Assembly: GCF_014203025.1 (NCBI RefSeq)
Contig: NZ_JACHID010000007.1
Location: 98,688-162,687, forward strand
Length of the DNA: 64,000 bases
From: Desulfurispira natronophila
GTDB lineage: Bacteria > Chrysiogenota > Chrysiogenetes > Chrysiogenales > Chrysiogenaceae
Direction of reading: 5' to 3'
Shown here: one piece after another, positions 27,591 to 39,800 of the stretch
How the letters are laid out: each line of letters starts with the position of its first letter
Numbering within the stretch: position 1 is the stretch's first letter
Notes under the pieces: generated by a model
Database searches by the model: none
What the model was told of the DNA's origin: nothing
The model's input: the letters and a program-made list of their open reading frames with translations, nothing else
Program-made: the position numbers and the translations under genes

Positions 27591-30535
27591 CGTCCCGCAC
27601 CACCTTTATTATCACGGGGCTTCCAGGAACCCGGACGACTGCCCACAGAAGTTTTGTCCACCTCTGGCGAATCCAGCTTCCAAAGCTCCAGGTTATGGGT
27701 TTCGTTATCCCCCCACAGGATTTGATCCCGGGAGGTATCCTGGAACCTGCCAATGGCATCAATTTGCCAGGAGGCTCCCGGTCCAGCAAAGTCGCTGTTG
27801 CTGGCATCTTGCAAGTTGCATACCCGTAAGGTCCTCTCCTCAAAATGTTGCCAGAGCAGTTCATCCACATCGCTCTGGATAAAGCGCCCCTTACCAGCAT
27901 ACCGCCAGCCCTCCATGGGAATTTCGCTCTGTACCGTCGTTTCAATGACCAGCTCACGGCCTTCCAGGGAAAGCACATCCACGCCAAAAAGCTCCTCTTT
28001 TTTCTCCAGGTCAGGCTCCTGCAATGCAGCTGCTTCAAATGACCACAAGCGGAACTTTTCTTCGGCCTGATCACGCCAGAGAATCTGATCAGTGCCACTA
28101 CCGCCAAAGTCACCTACGGCCACCAGCTCCATCTGGGGTGAAACCGTTCCCAGGTGGTAGATGCCAGTGGGCTGGTGTCCATCCATCAGCCACAGAACAA
28201 CTTTATCATCTGCTGTGCTACGCATGAAAATATCTCGTTGCTCTCTTCCAGCCACCTGGAAAGACTGAATTTGCCATTGGCGATTGATGTCAGCAATTTT
28301 GTTGGCAGGGTCATAGGTCTCGCCGTTAAAGTTCAGTGGGAGCATATCCAGCTGCGGGTTAAAGATGTTCTTGTTGCGCAGCAACAGTTGCACCTGTCCC
28401 TCTGTGCCGAAAACACCCGCTTCCTCAATCAGCAGGCTGCCTCCCACCATTTTCTTGGTCTGCTGACACTCCACCTGCTCACCCTGCAGCCGCCAGTGGA
28501 AAAAATCGTTGTCAAAACGATTGCGCCAAAGAATGGTATCATTGGCACCCTTACCCTGCCCCGGCAACACTGTGGCAAAGGGACGCTCCATCCCCGCCTG
28601 GGTCTCCATCAGGTTGCGACGCACAATGTCTGTCAACTGGACTACCTTGACGAAATACTCATCAGCCACCAGCACCGCATTCAGCTGACCTTCAACTGGA
28701 TCATCAAATGCTTCCGGCATGTTGCTGTACTGGGATTCGTACTGGATCATATAAGGCTGGATAACGTGGAGCACCAGGGCCGTATAGTCGGTGTTGTCTG
28801 TCGGGCGAGTACTCACCCGCATTTTTTCGACATCGTAGTAGACCCGGTGAATTTCTTCCGCATCCAGATCTTCAATACCCACCTCACCGTAGACGTAGTC
28901 GCGATATTTTTCGGTAATCGCACGCACCTTGTCGATACAGTCGAGCAAGTCATAAATGCTGCGCTCAGCCACGTTGATGGCCCGCTGCAGTTTTCGGTGA
29001 ATACGAGACTTTTCCTGCTCCAGATCCACATGAAAATCAGCGTGCTGCTCCCGGATCAGGGGGGTAAAGTCAATGGCATCACGGTGATCAATGTAGCTAG
29101 CCACGGCATCGGCAAAGGGAATATGGCTAGCACCATCTATAGAGGCGCCGCCTTCAGTGGCATTAATGGTGATCACCCCTTTAGCGTTGTTATCGGCAAT
29201 ATCCGTTATGTAGTGGTTGCGGAAAAGCTGCCACACTGACGTACTGTATACCTCACCACCGTAATAGCCCGGCAGCTTCACCATATTCTTTTTTGAAGGC
29301 AGGGAACCTTGGCGAGTCCCCAGAGTGGAGTTCTCGGCGTGAGTAACAAATCCATCTCCGTAGGCATGATCCTGCCCCACCAGAATGATGGGATTACAAC
29401 CCAGAGCCGTTGCCAAGTTGTAACTCATATTCCCGGCAGAGCCCTTGATCCACAGCAACCCCCGGTCTATCTCCAGCCAGCGAAAGTGGTTAAAGGCCCG
29501 GTAGCAGTTAAATATCTGACCATTGCAGGCTTCATACATCTCCGGAACAACAACAGGCACCGGCACAAAATTTATGTCATCACCAAAATCGTAAGGCTCC
29601 AGTAGCTTAACCGTGAGCGGAACCCGCTCAAGGGTAGTGATAAAGTTAGGCCGAATGCCTTCCCGCAACAAGGGGCCCAGGGAAGCATCGGGAGCAAAGA
29701 TCATAGCTTTGCCCTGGATTTTTTTAAGCAACGGTATTTGCTTGTTCAGGCTGGGACCGGTGGAAGCAATAACCGCCGGGATATTCTTAAACTGGTCGAA
29801 AAAGTGGTTCACCCCGGGGTACTGGATAATATTTTTGAGATTGAGGAACATGTGCTCGATCCCCAAAAGGGAGTCGTAGGGATCGTTGCCGAAAAAGACA
29901 AAGCACTGGAACAATGCCTCATTTATGCTTTTTACGGTTTTAAGATAGTAGTCTTTTTCCTGCTGAAAGAGCACTTCATTCACTATGTAGTTAGTAGAGC
30001 GGGCATGGAGTACCAGCCATTGCTTCTCCATAAAAAAGTTCCACATGGTGGAGTAAATCAGATCCGGCTCAAGCCCCACAAAGAAGTGGGCGTTGCGCTT
30101 ATTGAGCAGCGATGTGATGTTAGAAACCCCCAAGGCAACTTTAAAAAGCTCGAGATCCTTTTCCATGAAAATGGTGGAGTGAGTTTCCTTACTTTCCTCT
30201 TTTTGCAGAAAGCCATTAACGTGGTAGAACAGGCCCATGCCCAAAAAGACCACTGTCTTGCTGTGGGGCTTGAACTGCTGCTGACACTGTTCTATGGCAA
30301 ATTTTTCCGGGTGCTCCTGTCCGTATACCGGCTCGTAGGATCCATTCACCTTAATGTACAGATTGGGCGTACGCTTTTTGTAGAGGGCCAGTCCATACTT
30401 GTCGGAAATATTGACACGCTTAATCTGCTCATGAAGCTTTGGGTAACGTCGTTTGAGCATATCCATGTTGGCCTTGAAGACCTTTTTGTCGTAGCCGATT
30501 TTGTTGGCGGGAACTATTTTTGATGTCTGGGACAA
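27587..30535 (-). CDS. Maf-type flagellin glycosyltransferase fused to C-terminal FG-GAP-like propeller
   Basis: 982 residues. The N-terminal two-thirds is a motility-associated factor/DUF115 protein: FFGNDPYDSLLGIEHMFLN, PAVIASTGPSLNKQI, IFAPDASLGPLLREGI, ILVGQDHAYGDG. Such enzymes transfer pseudaminic or legionaminic acid to flagellin Ser/Thr. From about residue 660 six repeats of D-x-[IL]-[LF]-W-x-(n)-W occur (near 28530, 28390, 28230, 28085, 27870 and 27725), mostly 48-53 residues apart, as in FG-GAP/VCBS-type propeller blades. The start is uncertain: TTG 30535 has GGGGAGG five bases before it; an upstream TTG at 30589 has no site. It lies after pseI and overlaps guaD. Confidence 0.88.
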   Translation of the reverse strand: MSQTSKIVPANKIGYDKKVFKANMDMLKRRYPKLHEQIKRVNISDKYGLALYKKRTPNLYIKVNGSYEPVYGQEHPEKFAIEQCQQQFKPHSKTVVFLGMGLFYHVNGFLQKEESKETHSTIFMEKDLELFKVALGVSNITSLLNKRNAHFFVGLEPDLIYSTMWNFFMEKQWLVLHARSTNYIVNEVLFQQEKDYYLKTVKSINEALFQCFVFFGNDPYDSLLGIEHMFLNLKNIIQYPGVNHFFDQFKNIPAVIASTGPSLNKQIPLLKKIQGKAMIFAPDASLGPLLREGIRPNFITTLERVPLTVKLLEPYDFGDDINFVPVPVVVPEMYEACNGQIFNCYRAFNHFRWLEIDRGLLWIKGSAGNMSYNLATALGCNPIILVGQDHAYGDGFVTHAENSTLGTRQGSLPSKKNMVKLPGYYGGEVYSTSVWQLFRNHYITDIADNNAKGVITINATEGGASIDGASHIPFADAVASYIDHRDAIDFTPLIREQHADFHVDLEQEKSRIHRKLQRAINVAERSIYDLLDCIDKVRAITEKYRDYVYGEVGIEDLDAEEIHRVYYDVEKMRVSTRPTDNTDYTALVLHVIQPYMIQYESQYSNMPEAFDDPVEGQLNAVLVADEYFVKVVQLTDIVRRNLMETQAGMERPFATVLPGQGKGANDTILWRNRFDNDFFHWRLQGEQVECQQTKKMVGGSLLIEEAGVFGTEGQVQLLLRNKNIFNPQLDMLPLNFNGETYDPANKIADINRQWQIQSFQVAGREQRDIFMRSTADDKVVLWLMDGHQPTGIYHLGTVSPQMELVAVGDFGGSGTDQILWRDQAEEKFRLWSFEAAALQEPDLEKKEELFGVDVLSLEGRELVIETTVQSEIPMEGWRYAGKGRFIQSDVDELLWQHFEERTLRVCNLQDASNSDFAGPGASWQIDAIGRFQDTSRDQILWGDNETHNLELWKLDSPEVDKTSVGSRPGSWKPRDNKGGAGR

Positions 30536-30703
30536 GGCGACCTCCCCTGGGAAACGTTTCTTCAATTGCCTGCCAACATCAGCATACAATACTCACGCTG
30601 CCTGGCAGTAGTAGTTTCAAAATAAAATAACCATATTAACGCCATGGCTCCACAAAGCACTTCTTGCAGCACTCCCGCCAGTGACATGAAAACAACACTG
30701 TAG

Positions 30704-30732
30704 CAAAAACTTGAAGCTGATCACAGCTTCAA
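30704..30732 (-). terminator. Terminator overlapping the pseI stop codon
   Basis: Minus strand: stem TTGAAGCTG/CAGCTTCAA (30724-30732 with 30711-30719), four-base loop containing the pseI TGA stop, then GTTTTTGC. It partly separates the Pse genes from the Maf gene. Confidence 0.7.
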
Positions 30733-31791
30733 AGGTTGTAGCTCTTCTACATGCTCAGGAAGTAAAGCCGAACCACGCACAATATCCTGCGTTGCCCGGC
30801 GACCCAAAACTACTTCGTAATACTTGGGGGCAAGGCCGTAACCGGGACGAATACGCCTGATATTCTCAGGGGAAAACTCCTCACCTGCCTGAATATCCCT
30901 CACCGCATAGATGGAGCGCCGAAACTTCACATTTGCCTCTTCCGCCGTTTTGCGCTCGTAGCCAGCCTTTCCCAGAGCCAGCCATGCCTGACGGGAGGCA
31001 TGGCAAAGCTCCCTGAGTTCAGAGGGTTCCAGGGAGAATTCTGAATCGGGCCCTTTGTCGGCCCGGCTGAGGGTAAAGTGCTTTTCAATGAAGCAGGCTC
31101 CCTGAGCCACCGCCGCGATAGCGACTGTTGTTCCCAAGGTGTGGTCAGACAGGCCTGCCACCACGCCAAAGCGCTCAGCCATATCCGCAATGGTGCGCAG
31201 ATTGGACTCCTCCACCGGGGCGGGGTAAGAACTGATGCAGTGGAGCAGGATCAGCTCTGTGCATCCACCACTGCGGGCGGCTTCCATGGCTTCGCCGATC
31301 TCCTCTTCGTCAGCCATGCCCGTGGAGATGATCATGGGCTTGCCGGTTCTGGCCACATAGCGGATCAGAGGAATATCCACCGCTTCAAAGGAAGCGATCT
31401 TGTACGCCGGTGCCTGCAAGTGCTCAAGCAGATCCACCGCCGACTCGTCAAAGGGCGTGCTGAAAAGGGTTACGCCCTTGCTGGCGGCGAAATCAAACAT
31501 CTTCTGATGCCACTCGAAGGGCGTCTGAGCCCACTGGTACAGTTTATAAAGGGTATAGCCGTCCCACAGCCCACCCTGGATACGAAAATCTGGCAGATCG
31601 CAGTCGATCGTCAGGGTGTCGGGGGTGTAGGTCTGAATCTTCACCGCATCGACACCACAGTCGGCGGCGGCGGCTATGGTCTGCAGTGCCCGCTCAAGGT
31701 TGCCGTTATGGTTGGCCGAAACCTCCGCCACCACATAAGGGGGGCTGTCGGGGCCAATGGGTTGACCGTTGATATGCACGTTATTTGTCAT
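30721..31791 (-). CDS. pseI: Pseudaminic acid synthase
   Basis: Condenses 2,4-diacetamido-2,4,6-trideoxy-L-altrose with phosphoenolpyruvate to give pseudaminic acid. 356 residues. The NeuB-type barrel (about 25-275) contains YVVAEVSANHNGNLE, FSTPFDESAVDLLE and IEKHFTLSRADKGPDSEFS. A C-terminal SAF antifreeze-like domain (about 290-350) includes RRSIYAVRDIQAGE. The start at 31791 is chosen because GAGG precedes it and it matches the family N-terminus; 31821 is an alternative. It overlaps the end of the pseG-pseH gene by 11 bases. Confidence 0.94.
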   Translation of the reverse strand: MTNNVHINGQPIGPDSPPYVVAEVSANHNGNLERALQTIAAAADCGVDAVKIQTYTPDTLTIDCDLPDFRIQGGLWDGYTLYKLYQWAQTPFEWHQKMFDFAASKGVTLFSTPFDESAVDLLEHLQAPAYKIASFEAVDIPLIRYVARTGKPMIISTGMADEEEIGEAMEAARSGGCTELILLHCISSYPAPVEESNLRTIADMAERFGVVAGLSDHTLGTTVAIAAVAQGACFIEKHFTLSRADKGPDSEFSLEPSELRELCHASRQAWLALGKAGYERKTAEEANVKFRRSIYAVRDIQAGEEFSPENIRRIRPGYGLAPKYYEVVLGRRATQDIVRGSALLPEHVEELQPLKL

Positions 31792-33295
31792 GACGGGCCT
31801 CGCGAAGGTAATGGGTTTCATCCGTCTGCCGATAGCCGCACCGGGAAAACAGTTTCACGGAAGCAGCATTTTCGGGTTTGATATGGGCCAGCAGCGAAAG
31901 CTGCGCAAAAGCGCGGTTGATGGCAACCAGTGCCTGCTGGGCAAGCCCCTGACCATAGTAGCAAGGATCAAGAGAGATGGAGGTTTCATACAGATCCTGG
32001 CAGCTATCGACCAGATCAATGCGCACCGTGCCTACGGGCAGTCCGGACTGTTCAATCAGATACATGAAACTCGAGGGGTTGCGCAGCCTGGCCCTCAGCC
32101 ATTCACAGTGCTCCTGCCAGGTCGGCGGAGCGCTGTTGCGGGAATGGCGACGGGTCTGGGGGTGAATCTGCCACTCATACAGCTGTCGCGCGTCGCTCCA
32201 TTGCACTCTGCGCAGTACCACATCCTGGCGCTCACAGGGCACCGGCACAAGATGGTCAGCGACGCGACTTCCCCCGAGCTGATCGCAGAGCGCCCGTGCC
32301 CGCTGGCTCAGGCTTTCACGCCGCGCCACTGCCCCCATCAGAACCGTGTACAGCGATTCCATGGAACGCACCTCCAGCAAGGCGCCATGCTCTCCCAGCT
32401 GTGCCAGAATTTCCTGTTGATTTGCCGCCGATCCATACACCACGCTCGGCACCCCCAGACAGCAGCGCTCCCAGGTGGTACTGCCCGCCGCCCCAATACA
32501 CAGGTCACTGCCTGCCATAAGCTCTGCCATGTTGTCCACGCCACAGCGTACCTCGGTCTGCCATGGCAGGCTCGCGGCATGACGGCGAACCTCGCCGACA
32601 TGGGGCGAGCCGTGGCCGAGGATAACCGTGATTTTCAGATCAGGCGGGAGCTCGCACCCCCGCAGGGCTGTCAGAACCAGGCTGGTATGGTTGGCAGCGT
32701 CAACACCACCCATGGTGACCAGCAGGTGCCGGAACTCTCCACTGGTTCGTCGCTTGAGACTATACGCCCGCCACCTGGCAAACTCTGCCCGCAGCAGAGC
32801 GTACTGGCTGCCCAGCAGGAGCACGGCGTGCTCCGGCACCAAAGGACGGTATTGCTCTTCGCAGCGTCCATACGTCTGGTCCAGCAGCAGGTCACAATCA
32901 TGATAGCGGTTGGCCAGATCGTCAATGACCAGAATCTTTGCCGTATGGGGACGCAACAGCTGCTCCCAGTGCTGATCGATGGCGTAGTGATCTACGATGA
33001 GCCATGCTACTTCCATGCCCTGCAAGGCTTCTATGATCTGGCGTGCGTCATCCCGGGCGGGAGCGCCCAGCCAGGTGGCGTAATCATCAGCATCGAAGGG
33101 CATCACCGGAGCCGGCAGGAGCGTCAACGCAAATCCCCGCGCGCTGATGACTTCGCCCATGTGGCCGGGGTGGGCACGACAGAGAAAGTGGACATTCGCG
33201 CCACGCTGGCGCAACTCTTCGGCCAGGGTCAGGCAGCGCATAACATGCCCGGTGCCAATACCGGGGGAGGCGTCGGCGCGGATGATGATATTCAT
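31781..33295 (-). CDS. pseG: Fused PseG hydrolase and PseH-type N-acetyltransferase
   Basis: 504 residues with two enzymes of the pseudaminic acid pathway. The N-terminal part (about 1-350) is PseG, the UDP-sugar hydrolase: RADASPGIGTGHVMRCLTLA, LLVTMGGVDAANHT and GAAGSTTWERCCLGVPSV, of GT-B type. The C-terminal part (about 355-504) is a GNAT acetyltransferase (VLRRVQWSDARQLYEWQ; VGTVRIDL; GQGLAQQALVAI), fitting PseH, which acetylates the 4-amino sugar. The fusion puts two successive pathway steps in one chain. ATGA overlap with pseF. Confidence 0.9.
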   Translation of the reverse strand: MNIIIRADASPGIGTGHVMRCLTLAEELRQRGANVHFLCRAHPGHMGEVISARGFALTLLPAPVMPFDADDYATWLGAPARDDARQIIEALQGMEVAWLIVDHYAIDQHWEQLLRPHTAKILVIDDLANRYHDCDLLLDQTYGRCEEQYRPLVPEHAVLLLGSQYALLRAEFARWRAYSLKRRTSGEFRHLLVTMGGVDAANHTSLVLTALRGCELPPDLKITVILGHGSPHVGEVRRHAASLPWQTEVRCGVDNMAELMAGSDLCIGAAGSTTWERCCLGVPSVVYGSAANQQEILAQLGEHGALLEVRSMESLYTVLMGAVARRESLSQRARALCDQLGGSRVADHLVPVPCERQDVVLRRVQWSDARQLYEWQIHPQTRRHSRNSAPPTWQEHCEWLRARLRNPSSFMYLIEQSGLPVGTVRIDLVDSCQDLYETSISLDPCYYGQGLAQQALVAINRAFAQLSLLAHIKPENAASVKLFSRCGYRQTDETHYLREARHDK

Positions 33296-33993
33296 GGCCG
33301 ACTCTCCAGGCGCTGCTGGACTTCAAACATTAATTCCGCCCGCTGCCAGTCTTCCAGGGTGTCGATATCCTGCACCAGGTGCCGTGGCAGGATGACGGGA
33401 GCGGAGTGGGAGGCAAAGAGGGGCAACTGCTCTTGCCAGGCCTGAGCGATTCCCCAGTAAAACTGTCCCGCATCGTGATATGCCTCTGGCAGATCCTGAG
33501 AGCGGGTTTGGGCATGCTCCGGCCAGAGCATGCCGAGTTGTCTGTTTTCAATTTTCAATGCACGAAAGATGGGAAAGGCAAAGCTGGTAACGGAAAAGGC
33601 AAAGTGCTTGGTGCTATCCTGCTGGAGTGCGCGCAGCCCCTCCTGCAGATATTGCTGACGCAGAAAGGGTGCGGTGGCGTAGATACAGCAGGCGTGTGTA
33701 CACGGCTGCCCCTGGTCAGCCAGCCACTGGATGGCGTGCGCCACGACCGGAGCCGTGCCCGTGTGGTCATCGGAAAGTTCTGCAGGTCGCATAAAGGGAA
33801 CTTCAGCGCCAAACTCCCTGGCCACAGCGGCTATATCGGGGCAGTCGGTGGATACGATCACCTGCTCAAACAGTTTACTGGCAAGGGCCAGCTCTATGGA
33901 CCAGCCAATAATCGGCTTGCCGTGAAATGTTCGAATATTTTTCCTGGGTATGCGCTTGCTCCCACCGCGGGCGGGGATAATGGCGATGTTCAT
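33292..33993 (-). CDS. pseF: Pseudaminic acid cytidylyltransferase
   Basis: Activates pseudaminic acid as CMP-sugar. 233 residues, single NTP-transferase fold. IIPARGGSKRIPRKNIRTF is the CTP-binding P-loop, with VIVSTDCPDIA and NRQLGMLWPEH. Full length. GAGGG precedes the ATG. It lies 29 bases after pseB and overlaps the pseG-pseH gene. Confidence 0.94.
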   Translation of the reverse strand: MNIAIIPARGGSKRIPRKNIRTFHGKPIIGWSIELALASKLFEQVIVSTDCPDIAAVAREFGAEVPFMRPAELSDDHTGTAPVVAHAIQWLADQGQPCTHACCIYATAPFLRQQYLQEGLRALQQDSTKHFAFSVTSFAFPIFRALKIENRQLGMLWPEHAQTRSQDLPEAYHDAGQFYWGIAQAWQEQLPLFASHSAPVILPRHLVQDIDTLEDWQRAELMFEVQQRLESRP

Positions 33994-34022
33994 TGTACCC
34001 TCGACCTACTCTTAGCAGGCTG

Positions 34023-37587
<3,565 letters not shown>

Positions 37588-37639
37588 ATGCGCTCCTGGT
37601 TAGGTTCAACGAATACTTCATAGTTGCTGTTAAGCCAGA

Positions 37640-37655
37640 TGCAACATGCTTGCCA
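37640..37655 (-). promoter_or_regulatory. Sigma-54 promoter of flagellin
   Basis: Minus strand TGGCAAGCATGTTGCA matches the sigma-54 consensus TGGCACGN4TTGCW with one mismatch and the exact GG-GC spacing. Inferred transcription start near 37628, giving a 40-base leader. Sigma-54 activation by a FlrC/FlgR-type activator would time flagellin expression. Confidence 0.75.
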
Positions 37656-37666
37656 CTGGCGCCCCC

Positions 37667-37695
37667 TTGAAATATTCCACCCTATACACTAAAAT
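37667..37695 (+). promoter_or_regulatory. Possible promoter for the Gln-rich protein gene
   Basis: TTGAAA (37667-37672), 17-base spacer, TAAAAT (37690-37695), upstream of the ATG at 37761. It is back to back with the flagellin promoter. Confidence 0.45.
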
Positions 37696-37760
37696 TTAAT
37701 TATTACGGGAAACCTACCGGTGCCATCGCGTACCGGCAACGCATCTTAAGGAGGTGCACT

Positions 37761-38552
37761 ATGACCAGCACTCCCGATATACACAGCACCATACCATTTA
37801 CTCAACACCCTCCGGCTATACAGCGCGGGGAACCGGTATATACTCCCGAGACCTCGCCCGCAGCCCGGGCCGTGCAACCACCCACCGACAGTTTTCGCGA
37901 GCAGCATCACCCCCAGGTGCGTCGCGAGTCACTGGAGCCTTTGCTGCGCCTGCAGGATGAGATGAGTCAGGAGCAACAGCGGCAACAGTTGCGGCAGGAT
38001 CGGGTTGATTTTGTTCATGATGTTCGTCGCCAGGAAGAGCAGTACAGTGAAAACCTTCGCCAAATTGCGATGGACAGTCAAAACCAGCTGCAAAGTGAAC
38101 CACGGGATTTGACAACTGAACCGACTGCTCCTGAAGAGCAGGCTGGCTCTGGAACACCCACAGCTCCCCCTCCTCCCATGGAGGATGAAGCTTCTTTTGA
38201 AGACTACCAGCGACTCATGGAAGCCCTTGCAGCAGAAGGTGAGGCTTCCCGGCGAGACCCAGTATTTGGCGAACTTCTGGACAGGGTTGAAAGCACCGTG
38301 GAAGAAGCTCGCAACCAGGGACTGGAGCGCCTGGATCAATTGGGAGTTGCCATTGAAGGTGAGTTACAGCAACTGCTGGATGCACCTCGCCCAGAGGGTC
38401 AGGCACCACCGATTCAGAATATGGATCAGGTTCAACAGACTTTGGAGCAGTTAACCGATGAAATAGAGGAGAATGCCACTCTCTACGACCAGCGCCTGCA
38501 CAGCTTTGTCTCCGGTGCGAATGTAGGAGCATTGCTGGGGGTTGAGCTATAG
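37761..38552 (+). CDS. Gln/Glu-rich protein of unknown function
   Basis: 263 residues, not recognised. The N-terminal 60 residues are Pro-rich and disordered. A coiled coil (about 65-115, rich in Gln and Arg) and a Pro-Glu linker follow. Helices fill 145-250 (FGELLDRVESTVEEARNQG; MDQVQQTLEQLTDEIEEN), ending HSFVSGANVGALLGVEL. No signal peptide. AAGGAGG before the ATG is a very strong site. Divergent from flagellin, so a motility role is possible but unproven. Confidence 0.7.
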   Translation: MTSTPDIHSTIPFTQHPPAIQRGEPVYTPETSPAARAVQPPTDSFREQHHPQVRRESLEPLLRLQDEMSQEQQRQQLRQDRVDFVHDVRRQEEQYSENLRQIAMDSQNQLQSEPRDLTTEPTAPEEQAGSGTPTAPPPPMEDEASFEDYQRLMEALAAEGEASRRDPVFGELLDRVESTVEEARNQGLERLDQLGVAIEGELQQLLDAPRPEGQAPPIQNMDQVQQTLEQLTDEIEENATLYDQRLHSFVSGANVGALLGVEL

Positions 38553-38623
38553 TTCCTTGCGGTGCCGTTGCTGAACATAGGAGTGAGCATCTGCACCGAT
38601 TTTTCATCTCTTGCAGAAAAGGC

Positions 38624-38652
38624 TTGACGCCCGCCGCGTTTTTCGGTATTTT
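38624..38652 (+). promoter_or_regulatory. Promoter of tRNA-Leu
   Basis: TTGACG (38624-38629), 17-base spacer, TATTTT (38647-38652). Transcription would begin about six bases before the tRNA. Confidence 0.6.
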
Positions 38653-38664
38653 CCCGGCTTGTTT

Positions 38665-38751
38665 GCAGGAGTGGCGGAACTGGTAGACGCGCTATCTTGA
38701 GGGGGTAGTGGTCGTATGGCCGTGGGGGTTCAAGTCCCCCCTTCTGCACCA
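38665..38751 (+). tRNA. tRNA-Leu (GAG)
   Basis: 87 bases, class II. Acceptor GCAGGAG/CTTCTGC (with one GU), D-arm GGCGGAACTGGTAGAC, anticodon GAG at 38699-38701 in loop TTGAGGG, a variable arm, T-arm GGTTCAAGTCC. CCA encoded. Confidence 0.95.
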
Positions 38752-38764
38752 TCCCCATAAGCAA

Positions 38765-38794
38765 AAACCCGCAGTTTCCACTGCGGGTTTTTTT
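38765..38794 (+). terminator. Rho-independent terminator after tRNA-Leu
   Basis: Stem AAACCCGCAG (38765-38774) / CTGCGGGTTT (38781-38790), loop TTTCCA, then a T run. Confidence 0.9.
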
Positions 38795-38849
38795 GTGTAC
38801 CAACAAATCGCCACTGGTCTTTACCAACCGGTGGCCAACGGGATCTGAG

Positions 38850-39242
38850 CTACTCGGGAAAACTCAAGATCACCTGAGTGGAGCGATCATCCCGGACCTC
38901 AAAGTCCTGTGACTGACGTTCGCCGTTCTGGCGCTGTGCTGTAGCGTGATAGCTTCCCGATGGCAGGTTCGCAACAACCCAGGGACCGGCCTTGTCGCCC
39001 TTAAGGTAAAGGGCTCCGTCACGATCCCGCACCTCAAATTCCATATACGCCAGATAGGAGCCATTTTTCAGGCTGAACTTGATAAGCGTATTCCCTTCGG
39101 GAGCAGCTTTTCGCTCCTCCTTGCCCACGCCACCAGTCCAGTAATCGGTTATCTGGGGTGACCCGTGGGAGCCTGCCAAAGCAAAGCTCATCAAAAAAAG
39201 TCCAGTAAGCAAGGGAACCATCAGGAATCTTGCCAAATACAT
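38850..39242 (-). CDS. Small exported protein with carboxypeptidase regulatory-like fold
   Basis: 130 residues. N-terminal signal peptide (about 1-23, cleavage near ALA-GSH). The body looks like a small beta-sandwich (IKFSLKNGSYLAYMEFEVRD; GPWVVANLPSGSYHATAQ), similar to the CarboxypepD regulatory-like/PEGA type. Periplasmic. GGAGG precedes the ATG. No partner gene reveals its role. Divergent from nothing; it lies between tRNA-Leu and another small exported protein on the same strand. Confidence 0.7.
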   Translation of the reverse strand: MYLARFLMVPLLTGLFLMSFALAGSHGSPQITDYWTGGVGKEERKAAPEGNTLIKFSLKNGSYLAYMEFEVRDRDGALYLKGDKAGPWVVANLPSGSYHATAQRQNGERQSQDFEVRDDRSTQVILSFPE

Positions 39243-39365
39243 AGTAACCTCCTCACGCTTGCAGATTATCGATACTGTCCAAGTGAAGACCGGGATACTT
39301 CAGCACCTGCTGATTTCCTGTTAAATATAGGGAAAAGCGCTATTTTCTTCAAGGGTGCGACAGTA

Positions 39366-39401
39366 ATAAACCGGATCTCCTCTGAAAATGGAGATCCGGT
39401 T
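39366..39401 (-). terminator. Hairpin terminator after the PepSY-like gene
   Basis: Minus-strand stem AACCGGATCTCC/GGAGATCCGGTT (39390-39401 and 39369-39380), nine-base loop, then TTTATTAC. The U tract is weak. Confidence 0.6.
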
Positions 39402-39443
39402 ACACAAGAGAAGGAATTCTGCGGTATGCCCAAGAGCCTGCAG

Positions 39444-39800
39444 TCAGTTTCTGACTGTAAATGGTCCCCGCACATAACCGAATGGGTTGACGTGAAGAAG
39501 AAAACTGTTGCCGCGGTCGTCGGTAACCGTAGCTTTGTACATGGTCGCCCGGGGAGTTTCATAGGATACCAGATCCGACAGACCAAAGCCTTTCAGGTTT
39601 GCGGCCAGAAATTCTTTGACTGCCTCGGTGGCATCTGCCTGGGTAATTTGCTCGCGGTTCTCGGAACCTTGGGGACCGTTACCGAAACAACCGCCGCCCC
39701 ACTTGCTACCACCGGAAGCATAACCGGGATAGGCGTAGACGGCGGTGGCCAAGAGTGCGGTAGCCCCCGCAGCCATTAACCATTTGCCGTACTGTGACAT
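39444..39800 (-). CDS. Small exported PepSY-like protein
   Basis: 118 residues. Signal peptide about 1-23 (MAAGATALLATAVYA). A Gly-rich mature N-terminus with one Cys (GGGCFGNGPQG) is followed by a PepSY-like domain (ITQADATEAVKEFLAANLKG; YKATVTDDRGNSFLLHVNP). AGGAG precedes the ATG. PepSY domains often inhibit proteases or sense redox and metals; the function here is unknown. Confidence 0.7.
   Translation of the reverse strand: MSQYGKWLMAAGATALLATAVYAYPGYASGGSKWGGGCFGNGPQGSENREQITQADATEAVKEFLAANLKGFGLSDLVSYETPRATMYKATVTDDRGNSFLLHVNPFGYVRGPFTVRN

Noticed and set aside
28154..29239. 361-residue open frame opposite the Maf gene
   Set aside because: Antisense shadow; no start signal and no similarity.
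31769..33445. 558-residue open frame opposite pseG-pseH
   Set aside because: High-GC shadow without any domain; overlaps three real genes.
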